DNA from: Melastoma dodecandrum
Lineage: Eukaryota > Streptophyta > Magnoliopsida > Myrtales > Melastomataceae
Assembly: GCA_029817715.1 (NCBI GenBank)
Contig: JARUPY010000569.1
Span: 62,001-126,000 of the forward strand
Direction of reading: 5' to 3'
DNA length: 64,000 nt
Shown: one piece after another, positions 34,357-47,334 of the stretch
Layout: every line of letters begins with the position of its first letter
Numbering within the stretch: the first letter of the stretch is position 1
Translations under genes and position numbers: made by a program
The notes under the pieces: model-generated
What the model saw: the letters and a program-made list of their open reading frames with translations, nothing else
What the model was told of the DNA's origin: nothing
The model's database searches: none

Positions 34357-37300
34357 TTAAGCATCGAATGACTGACATCTTTCCTCCTGTACGTAAGCCC
34401 TGTAACTGCCCTCAAAATCCTCCAACTTGTCACAGCCATCAATATATAGGTGGCACTCGTCGATCGCACGGGGCACGTGGAGCAACGAGGAGCAATCAAT
34501 GATTTCCACCAGCTTCAATCTTTTCAAGCCCGACAAATCCTGAATTCCGCAAATGGAAGGGCACCAGTAAAAGCTCAAGTCCTCTAACAGCTCCAATTGT
34601 TCCAATCCTGGGATCTCCACCAACGCTGTACACCCACTAAACCTAAGCGACCTCAGCCCCCTCCTCAATCTCCCTATGTTTGACACCCCCAAGAGACTAT
34701 GGGATTCATTAATAGACACCTCCGTTAGACTGGGTAACGAATCGAGCCCACCAAGGTCCATTTCTGTCGATGTAAAATCACTCATCTCCATATATGTATG
34801 CGGAGAAGCCATGTTTGGAAAACTCAAATCGAGAGTCTTGAGCCTGGAAAGGAAGCCGAACTCCAAAAATCCTCTATATGTAATAATTCTCTTTCCATAT
34901 TTTTTACCGCAACGTATTTCTTCATCGAGTCCCAACGACTTCCATGAAAATGCAAAGTATGTTAAGCTAGTAGGAAGTCCTTGAAGCTCCTGAAGCATCT
35001 CACAACACTTCAACTTGAGGGACTTCAGGCTCGTGAGTCGCCTAGCTGTTGCTGGCAGGAAGCAGATCTCTCTGTATGAAAGATCCAATTCTTCTAAAGC
35101 TGATAGGTTCCCGATTTCTTCTAGAATTCCTTTATTAAGAGGACAATACGAAGCATGCAATACCGTTAGGCTGGTTGGAAGTCCTCAAACCTCCAGAAGC
35201 ATCCTACAACAATTCAATTTAAGGGACTTAAGGCTCGTGAGTTGCCTAACTGTTGCTGGCAGGAAGCGAATGTTGGTGTACGAAAGGTCCAATTCTTCTA
35301 AAACTGATACGTTTCCGATTTCATCTGGAATTCCTTTGCCAAGAGGACAATACCTAGCATGTAACACTGTTAGGCTAGTTGGAAGTCCTCGAAGATCCTG
35401 AAGCATCCTGCAATAATTCAATTTGAGGGACTTAAGGCACGTGAGTTCTCTAACTGTTACTGGCAGGAAGCAGATCTCGCTGTAAGAAAGGTCTAATTCT
35501 ACTAAAGTTGATAGGTTCCCGATTTCTTCTGGATTTCCTTCTTCGGGAGGAAAACGCAAAGCATTCAACACCGTTAAGCAGGTAGGAAGTACTTCACCCC
35601 CTGAAGCATCTCACAACTCCTCAACCTGACGGACTTAAGGTTCGTGAGTCTGATAACTGTTGCTGGTAGGAAGCGAATGTTGGTGTGCGAAAGGTCCACT
35701 TCTTCTAAAGCCGATATATTGCTGATTTCTTCAGGAATTCTTTTGTCCAGAGGGTTGTGAGAAACGTACAACACTTGCAAGTTCGTCAGACCACATACCG
35801 AGGTGTGTAATCTTCTAATCTTGTTAGACCGTAAGTCAAGTGTCCTCAAGGATTCCAACCTCCCAGTTGATTCCGGTACTTCTTCAATCTTGCAGCAATC
35901 AGTCACAATTAGCTCCCGTAAACCTCTTGCACAACAGAGCTCTTTTGGTAAACTCCTCAAAGACCGACACCAGGAGATCTCCATATAAGTAAGACTGTCC
36001 AACTTACCCACCGAATGGTAGATTTCTTTCAACTCGAAACAATTTTTAAAAATCATAGTCTCCAACTTTAAGCAACACGAGACATCAGGTGTCATCGACA
36101 TATCACTATTGCCCCGGACCATCAGCACCCTTAAATTAGGCATTATCTGTAAATGCATCGTGCACCAAAATTTATAATAAGAAGAGCACATTGCAACATT
36201 TAACGATCAAACACATGACATATAAAAGGAGGAGGAGGAGTTCATACTAGCTTTTCAACACCCTGCCATCCTTGAAGATGGAGAACGACTAAGCCGCATC
36301 AACCTGCGAGCATTAGCGGATCCGATACATCGATACATGTTCCTATGCCCATTCCAATCTTGTCTAACTGCTCATCTTGAAAATATCAAAATTCAACCGT
36401 TGATTACAATTCCGCCAAGAAAGCCACAATAATGTCTCGCGGATACTTCCAAAATCTTCAATAAATTGATATGTCCCTTCTAGACGAAGATACATCAAAT
36501 TAAATAATCCTCTAAAGTTCTCATCAGAGAGTTTGTGTTCTTCCATAATACGTCCCAAGTTCAAATTCATTGCTATGATTTTCTTCGAGACCTTATAAAC
36601 GAAAAAATTCAACTAACATTAATAATCATATTATGCTCGGTGAAGAGTGACATCAATGTCAAAGTAATGCACATGGAAAGAAAGTAATATTTTAAATGCC
36701 AACTTAATTCAACCAGTTCCTTACCCTTTTCTGAAGCACTATCTTTAAGGCATCGTCTGGATCCCAAAGTCTACTACACATTTCAAGCCTTCCGAGGCTT
36801 TCCGATCGAATGATTTCTCTTCCCATGTCTTGAAGTTGATTATGAATCCAGAATTCACCCTTTGAATCAATCTTTATTAATAATTTGTTGATGAGTACCT
36901 TCACTACGCTTTTTGGATACAGGTTGCGAGCTTCCCAAAAATAATCCGCATACCTCTGACGCATCGCTTCCCGAAAACACATGATATCAAGGAAAATTTC
37001 CTTCTCCCTAAAATCTAACCCCTCGTAACTTACCTTCAAGCTATCAAATACCTCTTCTAGGGGAACATTCGTCAGCTTTTCGAGCTCATACTTCCACGAC
37101 TCTTTGCTCTCACAAGTGACCTCCAATCACCTCCAAAGCCAAGGGAAGGTTACCTGTGGTCTCAACTACCTGTTTCTATAAAGAAAGGTAATCTTCTGGA
37201 GGCTCATTGGTGCCAAAGGCATGCCTGCTGAAGAGCTGAAGGGCGTAGTTGTCAGCCATTTTCTCCATTTCATAAAAATGAAGTAATTCAAAACTAGGAC

Positions 37301-38529
37301 GAACAAATCGATTGCAAACGCTTTTATCCCTAGTCGAGATTATGACTCGACTGCCTGTTCCTAACGTGTCTTCTGAATTTTTCATCAGTAGTTTTTCCAG
37401 TTGAGAGTACGCATCCACGTCATCGAGAACCAAAAGAACCCTCTTACACTGAATCCTTCGTATGATCTCACCGTAGTTACAAGATCTAGCATTTTGGCCA
37501 CCGAGAATGTCCTCCGATAACTTATTCTGCATTTTCTCCATGCCTCCATAACCGTGGTTGACTCACGCACGTTGGAAATGAAACTGGACCCTTCGAACTG
37601 TGAAGACAATTTATTGAAGATGACGCTAGCAAGGGTCGTCTTCCCAATTCCCCCCATGCCATGAAGCACCACGAGTCTTACTCCCAAGGAGTCGCAATCC
37701 AGCAGTTTTAACATGTCAAATACTCGATCATCGATACCTGTAAGATGATCGGGTAAACTTTGATCCTTGATTCTCAGCTTCGCAACAATATCCCGAACTA
37801 TTAATTGGACGAATCTGTCTTCCCTGTCTTCCCTGCACGACGACAATGAAAATAGAGTAATTACATGGAATTCTGTCGACGAGTCATCACCATCCTCCTT
37901 GTGGATTTCCGATACGTTTAATTCCAAAAAAAAGTTCTGTATTTTAAAATATTTATTTCCAAAGAAAAAACGAAGCAATTCAAAAGAGAATGTGAGCAAA
38001 ATAACAAGGCTCTGGTGGTTACCCGTGGATGGCTTTGGAGTCCCATCCGCTGATCCTGCCGACCGTCTTAAGTGCTTCCTCCCATTTCTTCACTACGTCC
38101 TGCCCGTATCGATCCTTGTGCGCGTCGAGCGCTTCCCGATACAGCTCTGTTCGCAGCTTTACATTGGCTGAATCTGCCCCCTAGAAAATCGGCAGTATGA
38201 TTTTCCTGCCGATGTTCGAACCTCCGCAGAGATCCACCATCAAGTCGAGCTCCCTGAGGCACCACGCGCTGGATGCATAGTTCCTGGAGAAGACGACAGC
38301 GTAAACCCTTGAGCTCACCCCCAATTATTTCGCCGTGACGGATCTCCTCGTCGTCCTTGAAAACGCGGAGACCAGCCCCTGTCATGCACTCATAGAGGTG
38401 GTCAACGATGCCGTAACGAGCATCAGGTCCCCGGAAGCTAAGGAAGACATCGAACTCAGATCTCATGGAGGAGAGGGAATATTGGTCGCTGCCCTGGCTC
38501 CGTACGGACTCCATTATTGAGCTGGTCAT
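34357..38529 (-). pseudogene. TNL-2: TIR-NBS-LRR resistance gene, multiply broken
   Basis: The order on the minus strand is TIR exon (38529-38024), NB-ARC exon (from 37832 to about 36715) and LRR exons (about 36612-34357). The TIR starts FDVFLSFRGPDARYG, but a deletion after GGELK shifts the frame near 38315 and a TAG follows IILPIF near 38180. The NB-ARC keeps its P-loop GMGGIGKTT, VLLVLDDVD and VIISTRDKSV. It has a frame change near 37535, an in-frame TAG near 37177 and another shift near 37120. The MHD motif reads WIHNQLQDMG, so Met and Asp are lost. The LRRs are split over at least four frames and contain a four-unit tandem duplication. Many independent lesions make a functional product very unlikely. 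Splice motifs (for example HG|GTAACC and GTGCAG|GGA) survive. Confidence 0.88.
35032..35760 (-). repeat. 204-bp tandem duplication of LRR units in TNL-2
   Basis: Corresponding words (for example CGTGAGT...AACTGTT..TGGCAGGAAGC) begin at about 35032, 35236, 35440 and 35644, exactly 204 bp (68 codons) apart. Each unit encodes roughly three LRRs, with EEIGNLSALEELDLS and TSLKSLKL. The four units differ by scattered substitutions. Frame breaks fall near two unit junctions, at about 35180 and 35575. Confidence 0.85.
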
Positions 38530-39902
38530 TGCATACTTCCCACCGGCTCACAAGAGAAAAAGAGAGGGGAACGAAACTTGGTCTTCTCTTCGGGACAGAC
38601 TTTTTCCCTCATCATTGCCATGGCAGGCCGACATAATTGACCGAGTCGTTGAATGAATTGATGGAGGAGACTTTTGTGTCCCCCCGCCCCCTTGAACTCT
38701 TCCTTTGTTGATTTTTCCCCGGAAGAAGGCGAACATGTGTAATGAATGATGTTTGGCCTACAAAATCACAAACAAACATGGCAAGGCTGAACGACAAGCA
38801 CCAGATGCTTGGAGTGGCGGACAACCTTCCGGTCTCCCATTTATGTCGTCTCTCACCTTCACAGTCCCGAAGGTGGCCCTTTTAGTATGAAATGATCCTC
38901 GATGGGTGACGGTCTTGAAGAGATTTTTGTTATATTTTTCTGATGATATAGACCCCGGAAGCAGAGGTCGTACGTGGAATCCGCTACTGATATATGTATT
39001 GCAGACCCACTCCTTTGGATAGTTCCTGCTTGTCTGATAACTTGTCGAGTCGTCGATAGTTTGTATGTAGTTGACTCGTAGGCTTCATGAAAATGGATTC
39101 CTCATTTGCTTGTGATTTTCTCAGGTACGAAGGAAGGTGTGGTCTACCAACGAACTTCGACTCCACTTTCTGCTATGCTTTGGGTTACGCACCCGGGGCT
39201 CTTCTTCAGAGTGGAAAACTGAAGTTTACGACATTGCATCGTGCGATTAAGTTGCTCTGATCGGTGCTTCCATTGTCCATCCCCCTTCTATATCCGCCAC
39301 CTTCTGCATTTCACGTTGCCCTGGTAGGTCCCATTCAGTTTGTTGGCCCAGCATCCGATGCAGTCAACCACATGCTTTTGTTGGAGCTCGGCACAATCAC
39401 CTAGACCACACCTCCAATAAACGGAACGTACTCACCGTGGGAGGCTCTCATCGACTCCACTCGAATGAATCATTTGAGGCTCGACTGTTTCGGTTAAAGG
39501 AACACTCTGCCCGAGAATGGCACGGCTCCATCATCTTCTTAATTTTTGCCATGGGAAAAGACTATTTGGCAGTGGGTTTTGTCTGTCTGGTTTTCTCATT
39601 AGTTACCATAAAAAATTGTTAGCTTGTGATGTTGAATCTGCCGTTTTAATCATGGGATGACGATGCCAGATGAATTTCAAGTAATCCAATTCTGATGCCG
39701 ATTAGCTGCAGTCTGTCTGGGCTCTCTACGAAATCAAACTGGAACTCAAATGCTCTTTCAAAATGCTTAATCTTCGATCGTAAGATACTCGAAATGGATC
39801 GATCTCATCCAGCCAAAGTTGACACCACCAAAATCTTCTAGAATTTATTGACCAGACTTATTACCTTGTCTGAGTTTAGCTATAAAATTCGATCTCACCA
39901 GT
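38530..39902. other. TNL-2 upstream region and intergenic, no gene seen
   Basis: This is the 5' flank of TNL-2 on the minus strand, then unrecognised sequence with only ORFs of about 60 codons. Confidence 0.45.
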
Positions 39903-40364
39903 TTAACCGGCCTGGCCTGTTACCACGCACAGGCGAGCGAGCAGAGCACCGTCCGGGATGGTCTCGTACGTTCCGAAACTTATAGGAACAGGTTGCACTG
40001 TAGTAAGCCCAGCAACAGAACTCCTTCCCTGCAATTTTCACCCAGTTAACCATCTCACTATTTAAACGAAACCTTAGTTTAGGAACACTCTATTCATATG
40101 TGTATGCATAAACTTTTACCTCACTGGAGAGACCTCCTCCTGGGCCACATCTCCAGCCCTCTTCCTCTTCCTCCCGGTGCTCTTCCCGGCGATCCTCTGC
40201 AGTGCCTCGTCCGCGAGGCAAGCCGTCTCCACCTCTACGGCAGCCCGCCGCCTGTCTGCTTCCGCCCTCACAGCGTCCCTCTCCTTGGCCATCTCCGCCT
40301 CTGCAGCCTCAATCCTTGCCCTTGCGTCCCTCAGCGTGCCAAGGGCGGTGTTCCTCCTCGTCAT
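39903..40364 (-). CDS. Small two-exon gene, coiled-coil protein of unknown function
   Basis: Exon 1 (40364-40125) is a GC-rich island in AT-rich DNA. It encodes a charged helical segment from MTRRNTALGTLRDARARIEA through ERDAVRAEADRRRAAVE to a basic GRKRKRAG cluster, a coiled coil with a possible nuclear signal. A donor CCA|GTGAGG and acceptor ATTGCAG|GGAAGG (intron 40124-40029) join it in phase to exon 2 (40028-39903). Exon 2 encodes GRSSVAGLTTVQPVPISFGT... and ends at a TAA, for 121 aa in all. The open frame extends upstream to 40556, but that part (HQHHHPRSHC) looks non-coding. An ATG in another frame at about 40447 begins a 28-codon ORF (VEAEENLPTN...), either a uORF or a sign of a frameshift. 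I do not recognise the family. Confidence 0.45.
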
Positions 40365-41080
40365 CGAGGAGGAGCTGCTGCCGAGGGATTGGCAGTGGGA
40401 TCGAGGGTGGTGGTGTTGGTGGGTAGATTCTCTTCTGCTTCCACCATGGCAAAAGATGGGGAGTGGAGATAGTACGGTTGGTGGGGTCGGCCACTGCTCT
40501 GCCTCTCTTTCGATCTTTTCTTCGGTCGTATGTTCGAAACTTCGCAATACCTTCACGTTGAATAAAAAATCTTTTACGTATTATATTTATTCCAAAATAA
40601 GGAATCCACCGGAAAATATTTCGTTACATAGTGCAGGTACTTTCAAAATTCGTCCAATAATGATTCGTTGGTGTTAAAAATAATGAGTTCAATTTATATA
40701 GAATCAGTGTTAGAAAAATCGAATACATATATTATTTAATAAATTTTAAAAATTATTGCATCCTTCGCGCAAACCTTTCTCACGCAACATTATTTTAAAA
40801 TTTTGCTTTTATATTAAATAACAGGCCGAATCAAGTTGGCCCAGATCCAATATATATGCATCCATAGCGAGGCCCACGAGAAATTATTCCGCAATTTCAA
40901 AATTTTCGAGTGAGCAGAGATGTTATTCCACAAGTTATGTGATATGCTACACGTTTTCCGAGGGAATAGTAGCAGTCTGAAACTCGGACCGTTGGCCGCG
41001 GACGGCTTCTCCTCTACCGTCAACAACAGAAAGGCTCCACTCAACAATAGAGAAAACAAGCCGGCAAAAAAGTTGCAATT
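40365..41080. other. Upstream of the small gene; AT-rich intergenic
   Basis: No gene recognised. The stretch from 40560 to 40930 is AT-rich. The last 100 bp lead into the LTR-like repeat copy B. Confidence 0.4.
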
Positions 41081-41560
41081 AGGAGGTGGCAACGGAAACA
41101 CATCAGTCGAAGGCTTATTGGGCGAAGCAGCTACCAAGCGATAGGGATACTAAGCGACGAGCGACAAGGAGCGGTACACGCGACAAGCGACGGTTGGCTG
41201 AGCGAGCGAAACTCTATGGCAAAGGTCAATGGGCGTCACGGTCGATCAACTTATTTGTTAAACTGTTAAGGAAGACTCTAGAAGATCTCAAGATTCGGAA
41301 AGGGATTGTTACCAAGATGACTCATATGGCAAGAAAATATTCCATGGAGGCCGCAACAAAGGAAGCGTAATATATGTGCAATATGGTCTACCTTAGTATA
41401 AATATTTGTTCTTAGGCATTATATAGGACACCTCTGTACAGACAGACATATTGTAAATTTATCTTTTCAAGCATTTCGGTATTTAAGCTCTCTTTTTGCT
41501 CCTATGTTCTTGGTTACTTTCGAAGGTATCGTTGATGGTATATGTAAATGCTTCCGCTTA
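41081..41560 (+). repeat. LTR-like dispersed repeat, copy B
   Basis: A direct-orientation partner of 32906-33400, diverged by scattered substitutions and small indels. It also begins AGGAGGTGGCAACG and contains the TATAAATA..TTGTTCTTAGGC promoter-like block. The two copies are 8.2 kb apart and bracket TNL-2. Confidence 0.65.
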
Positions 41561-42688
41561 AGGCTATCCGTCCGCTGTCTTCTTTTTCTTCTTTCATTTC
41601 ATAAGGTGAACACACATGCAACGAATCCTCCGAGCACCAGTTGCTCATAGTGCCAGAGATTTCCGACGTGTTTGAATCCAGTTTGTCCTCGGTCACTTCT
41701 GAAGTGAACACTCTTGCGAAAATGAATTACAGTATTCTCGTTTGCACAAAAAAAGGTTGTGTATCCACAATTTTATTTCTTCATGCGTTGACCGTATAAT
41801 TAGGTATTTTATTAATATGAGAAGAAAATAACAGTTCAAGATTATTTTATTATAAAATTCATAATTATTCAAAGTGAAACATCAGTCGATAACTTTTTCT
41901 AAATAATTAAAAAATGTAGTGTTTTACGTTAGAGTGATATGACATACTAACATATTATCATTTTAATAATTGAAAATTCATCTTCTAATATAATAAATCA
42001 ATCAGTTCGTCTAATAGATTTTCAGACCGTCGGGTTACAATTGACACGAGCAAGTGTCATTTGTCTCCCTGTTTTCGAGGTCCAAAGACCCCACAATGGA
42101 TAGCAACTTGTTGAACACTTTGCTCCTGCATGGAAAGATATTATAACAAGTTTAATGTTCGCCCCCGGACGACACCCTTGTTTGAAATCGCACGTCGTCG
42201 TCGCTGTCGCATCCATATTTTTGGACCACATGGAACGAATATTTAAAGTAGCCCGTGACATTAGGAGAAAAAAGTCATGGCCCATGTCATACGGCTGGCC
42301 AAGGCTTGGGGGAGGAATATCAATGTTTTAGCATTGTTATTATCATTAATAATACAAAAAGGACGGGAAAGAAACGGGATACATGATGTGTATTGAAAGC
42401 TTTGGAAGCACAACCTCAATGGTTGGAAAAATGAGCAAAAGCAATGCCTGGAATCAACACATTGTATTCTTCTTTATTTCGATTTCTTATCAGGTAATTT
42501 GAAATACGAAATGAATTAAGCTTTTGAAATAATAATCGTGCGTTAGTAAGTCGGAGTAAATATAACTTTTTTATAACGAATGTGATGAAAGATGTTGGGA
42601 ATTATGTGTAAATAGGTTGCATAGAAAGGGAGAAGATGTGAACATATGTTCAGTATTGTCGACAAATTTTCTGTAGGATATTGAAAAC
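41561..42688. other. Intergenic left of the copia element
   Basis: No gene recognised; short ORFs and AT-rich DNA. The last five bases, AAAAC (42684-42688), are the likely target duplication of the following element. Confidence 0.45.
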
Positions 42689-43096
42689 TGTTGCGGATAG
42701 AACTCGAGGAAGCGATGAACAACCAAGAAAAGGAACCAAACTATCGAAACGAACCGATAAAGAGAAGTAGGAGAAAATAAAATCTTTACTAGAAAAATTG
42801 ATTCGTCACACTAAACATAATCGTTGATCCTCTATTTATAGAGGTCTAAAATCAGATGAATTAACACAACTCTTCGTGAAACACTATGACCCTTCGTGAT
42901 CCTTTGCGACCCTTCATGATCCAACCGTTGTGACCCTTCGTGATCCTTTGTGACCCTTCATGATCCTACCGTTGTTACCCTTCGTGATCCTTTGTGACTC
43001 TTCATGATCCTCAATTAATTGATGTAACTCTTCAAGAATTGATGTACCGCTTCACGAGCCATTGCAACTCCGCAATAACTCGAGTTGTCTCCATTA
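42689..43096 (-). repeat. 3' LTR of the copia element
   Basis: 408 bp. It contains three tandem units of about 43 bp with CTTCGTGATCCTTTGTGACC words. The 5' LTR has one unit fewer. Confidence 0.85.
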
Positions 43097-43194
43097 ATTC
43101 CTCCACCCAACGAGTGTTTATCCAATCTTCTAGTTAGCCTTAAAAGAAAACCTCCTCAAGATCGTGACTTACGATCCTCGATCGGGCGTACCGA

Positions 43195-46100
43195 TCACGA
43201 GCATATCCCTCTTAACGAGCTCACCAAATCCAAACAATGTGTGAATTTGGACAAAGGTAATGACTTGGTCAACATATCCGTCGGATTTTCCATTGTAGAA
43301 ATCTTCTCAACTCGGACCTCTCCATCTTCGATATTCTCCCGAATAAAATGTAAACGTACATCAATATGCTTCGTGCGTTCATGAAACACTTGATTTTTAA
43401 CCAAATGAATTGCACTTTGGCTATGATTATCCTGAAAAGCTCCAAGATCTTCCATTAATCCTCGCAACCACAGCACCTCCTTCACACCTCCAGTAAGTGC
43501 CATATATTCTGCTTCCGTCGTGGATAATGCAACCGTAGGTTGTAGCGTAGCCTTCCACGACGCCGGACCACCCGCAAATGTGAAGATGTAGCCACTCAAA
43601 GACCTTCTCCCGTCTGAATCTCCGGCATAATCAGAATTGGAATATCCGATTAATTGACCACCACCCTTACTATATAATATCCCTACATCAACCATACCTC
43701 GAAGATACCTCAAGATCCATTTGACCGCCTTCCAGTGCGCCTTCCCGGGATTAGCCATGTACCGGCTAACCACACTCACTGCATGAGCAATATCTGGTCG
43801 AGAACATACCATAGCGTACATGATGCTACCCACAGCTCTCGCATATGTAACCTTTTCCATATAAATTTGCTCTTCGTCTGAAGCTGGTCGATCTCGCGAA
43901 GAAATTCGAAACTGACTCGCCAAGGGAGTAGAAGCTGGTTTCGCATTGATCATTTCAAATCGATCTAGCACTTTCTTGACATAAGTTGATTGACTCAAGA
44001 AAAGTGTCTTCTCACTTCTATTCCTTCGAATTTCTAATCCGAGAATTTTCTTCGCTTCACCTAAGTCTTTCATTTCAAATTCGGAACATAGGACTTTCTT
44101 GATCCTCTTCACCTTCGTAACTTCTCTTGCCGCCATTAACATATCGTCAACATATAGCAAGAGATAGACATAAGAATCATCCGCTAATCTCTTCACATAC
44201 ACAAAACTGTCATGCTTACTTCGAACAAATCCATGAGATGATATAAATGCATCAAATCTTCGATACCAACATCTTGGTGATTGCTTCAAACCATACAAGG
44301 ACTTTCGTAATCAACACACACGATCCTCCTTCCCTTGTACTTTAATGTCTTCTAGTTGCTCCATGTAAATTTCTTCTTCAAGTTCTCTATAAAGAAATGC
44401 AGTTTTTACATCCATTTGATGAAGCTCCAAATCATGTAAAGCAGAAAGAGCTAGTAGAATGCGAATTAACAACTGGAGAAAATACCTCGTTAAAGTCGAT
44501 TCCCTCCTTCTGACTAAAGCCCCTTGCTACTAACCGTACTTTAAACTTTCGAGCCTCCACCGTATCTAAATCCTTCACCTTGAAAATCCACTTAAACCCA
44601 ACAGCCTTTCTTCCTTTAGAAGTATCACCAAATCCCATGTGTTGTTCTTCATAAGAGACTCCATTTCTTCGGTCATAGCATATCTCCACAAATTAGCCTG
44701 TGATCCACTCATAGCTTCTTGATAGGTACGTGGCTCATCAGCCTCCACCTCATCTGCACACACCAAAGCATATGCTACTTCCTCGGCATATGCCGCATAT
44801 CGTGCTGGTGGCCGAATTTCACGTCGAGTCCGACGCATAGCTATACTGTCTTCAATTGAATTATCTGGTGATATAGAGTCGACATTCTCTCCTCTAGCTT
44901 CTTCTCCAAGAGGAGACACCCCGGAAACGACCTTTGGTACTGTAGAGGATCCATATATCCTCTCACTTACACATGTCGGCAACTGAAAAGCAACAACCAC
45001 TTTCGAGGACAACTGTTGTTGTTCTTCATGCTCTCGCGGCAAAACCCTGTCGCTCAATGTATGACAACCGGTAGACCCCATTTCTTTCTTTAATGAAATG
45101 ACGGAGGCTTCGTCGAAGATCACATTCGACTGAGTATCAACTTTCCCTTGACACCGTCCTCTAACGGATACCATAACCTGTATCCTTTTACACCAACACC
45201 ATACCCAAGGAAAATACACTTCAAAGACCGTGGTTCAAGTTTACCTTGGCGTACATATGCATAGGCTGGACATCTAAAAATCCGCAAGTGTGAATATTTA
45301 GGAGGTGTTCCGCACCAAACCTCCTCCGGGGTCTTCCCTTCCAATGAGGAATGAGGTGAATGATTCACTAAATACGCAGCTGCCAACACTGCTTCTGCCC
45401 AAAATTCCTTAGGCAATCCACTACTTGAGAGCATACAACGAACCTTTTCAATCAATGTCCGATTCATCCGCTCTGCAACCCCATTTTGTTGTGGAGTATG
45501 CACCACCGTGTGATGCCTTATAATTCCTGCACCTTTGCAAAAATCATCGAACGCGTTGGATCAAAATTCCAAACTATTATCTGTCTACAACCTTTGATCT
45601 TCCTTTCACACAGGTTTTCGATCTAATTTTTCCACTCCTTGAAGGATGAGAAGACTTGATCCTTCGACCGCAAGGTGAACACCCACACCTTTCTGGAAAA
45701 ATCATCAATAAACGTCAACATATACCTGCTTCCTCCATGTGACGTAGTCTGGGCAGGACCCCACAAATCCGAATGGATATAATTGAGGGGGCCTGTTGTG
45801 CAATGAACGTCATCTCCAAACGGCTGTCTATGATGCTTCCCCACCACGCAATGCTCACAAAATGGTAAGCTTCCCAACTGCGTGTCGCCTAGCATCCCTT
45901 GCCTCCCAAGAGCCGTCATCCGCCGCTCACCCATGTGCCCAAGCCTCATATGCCAAAGCATAGCCGAGTTATCTTTGCTTGAAATAACGGAAGATGAAAC
46001 ATTCGCCGATCCAACTACCACCTTGCCAAGCATGAAGTAAAAATTTCTTTGTTTCTCCGCCTTCATAAACACCAATGATTCCTTTAATACACTCATGGAG

Positions 46101-47218
46101 CCGCCTGTGATAGAAATGCGATAATCGCGTGCATCCAATGCGCCCAGAGAGATGAGATTCTTCGTTATTTCGGGTACATATCGAACATCGGTCAAAGTAC
46201 GCATCTGCCCGTCATTCGTCCGTAATCGGATGTTCCCGATTCCTTTCACCTCACACTCACCATCGTTGCCCATTAAGACTTACCACCTTGGATCTCGTCT
46301 AGTGTTGAGAACCAATCCTGTCGAGGACACATATGAAAAGTGCAGCCGGAATCCATTACCCACCGAGATGAGTCATCTCCACTAATTGTCATTACGAGCA
46401 GTTGTCATCACCATTGTGACCACAGAACGTATCTTCCAGTTTTTCGTATTTTCCCTTGCGATTGGGGCACTCCTTCTTCATATGACCAGTTTGTTTACAC
46501 CTGAAACAAACTATACTTCCCTTGCTTTTACCACGAGATTTGGATCTCCACTTCTTGTTGCTTGAGGTACGATCCATGTTGCGCCCCCGAGCAACTAGTC
46601 CTTGCCCGGATTCTTCTACCACCGTCGCCTTCATCCTCTCATCCTTTGATAACATAGCATTAACAATTTCGGATAAAGTTATTGTTGTCTTACCATAGAG
46701 AAGGGTATCTACAAAGTGCTCCAAGGACGACGGTAAAGAGCAACATAGGACCATGGCCTTGTCTTCTTCCTCGATCTTGACCTCGATATTCTAGAGATCC
46801 ACCAAGATCTTCTGATAAGCTTGCACATGTTCTGGAAGAGAACCACCTTCCTTCATCTTACAGTGAAAAAGACGTTGTTTCAGATACAAACACCCGGTGA
46901 GTGTCGCCTTCGAGTAAATCTGCTCTAACTTTCTCCACACCACGATTGCTGAAGTCTCACGCATAACGTGACGAAGCACATTATTAGACAGCGATGCTCG
47001 AATCAGTGCCAGTGCCTTTGTGTCTATCATTGACTTTCCTCATCAGAAAATCCTGACGGAAAACCGACCACAGCTTGACCCAAACCATGAATCATCAAGA
47101 AATCACGCATCCTCATTTGCCATAGAGGAAAATCGCACTTCACTCCTTCGAATTTCTCAACTTGGTATGCCAATGCAGGCATCTCCAAAAATTGTGACGA
47201 TATTGAGCTAGCCGCCAT
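43195..47218 (-). pseudogene. gag-pol of the copia element, frameshifted and stopped
   Basis: The order is that of Ty1/copia: gag, protease, integrase, reverse transcriptase, RNase H. Gag starts at an ATG at 47218 (MAASSISSQF). It is cut at about 47027 and 46791, and retains a CCHC zinc knuckle (CFRCKQTGHMKKEC) near 46490. The GAG-pre-integrase and integrase start lie at 46273-45623. Integrase continues in another frame with HTPQQNGVAERMNRT near 45490. The RT starts near 44689 (VGFKWIFKVK), breaks near 44300, and continues with YVDDM near 44155. RNase H signatures (SNSDYAGDSDGRRS, ALSTTEAEYMA) run to 43195. At least five frame breaks make it non-autonomous. Polymerase motifs are otherwise well kept. 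Confidence 0.88.
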
Positions 47219-47320
47219 GGCCTTCGTTAATGTAGGCTCGGACGGAAGAACAACCTCGTCAACCCCAGAACCCCAATCGCCCTTGATTCCATCGAACAAT
47301 CGGTCGAATCGATAAACACG

Positions 47321-47332
47321 GCTCTGATACCA
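47321..47332 (-). other. Primer-binding site (tRNA-iMet) of the copia element
   Basis: On the minus strand TGGTATCAGAGC starts two bases after the 5' LTR end ...GCAACA. It complements the 3' end of initiator-Met tRNA, the usual copia primer. Confidence 0.9.
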
Positions 47333-47334
47333 TT

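Noticed and set aside
32906..41560. A single LTR retrotransposon with copies A and B as its LTRs
   Set aside because: No primer-binding site, gag-pol or polypurine tract of one element is found between them. The interior is TNL-2 and other sequence. Kept only as a repeat pair worth checking.
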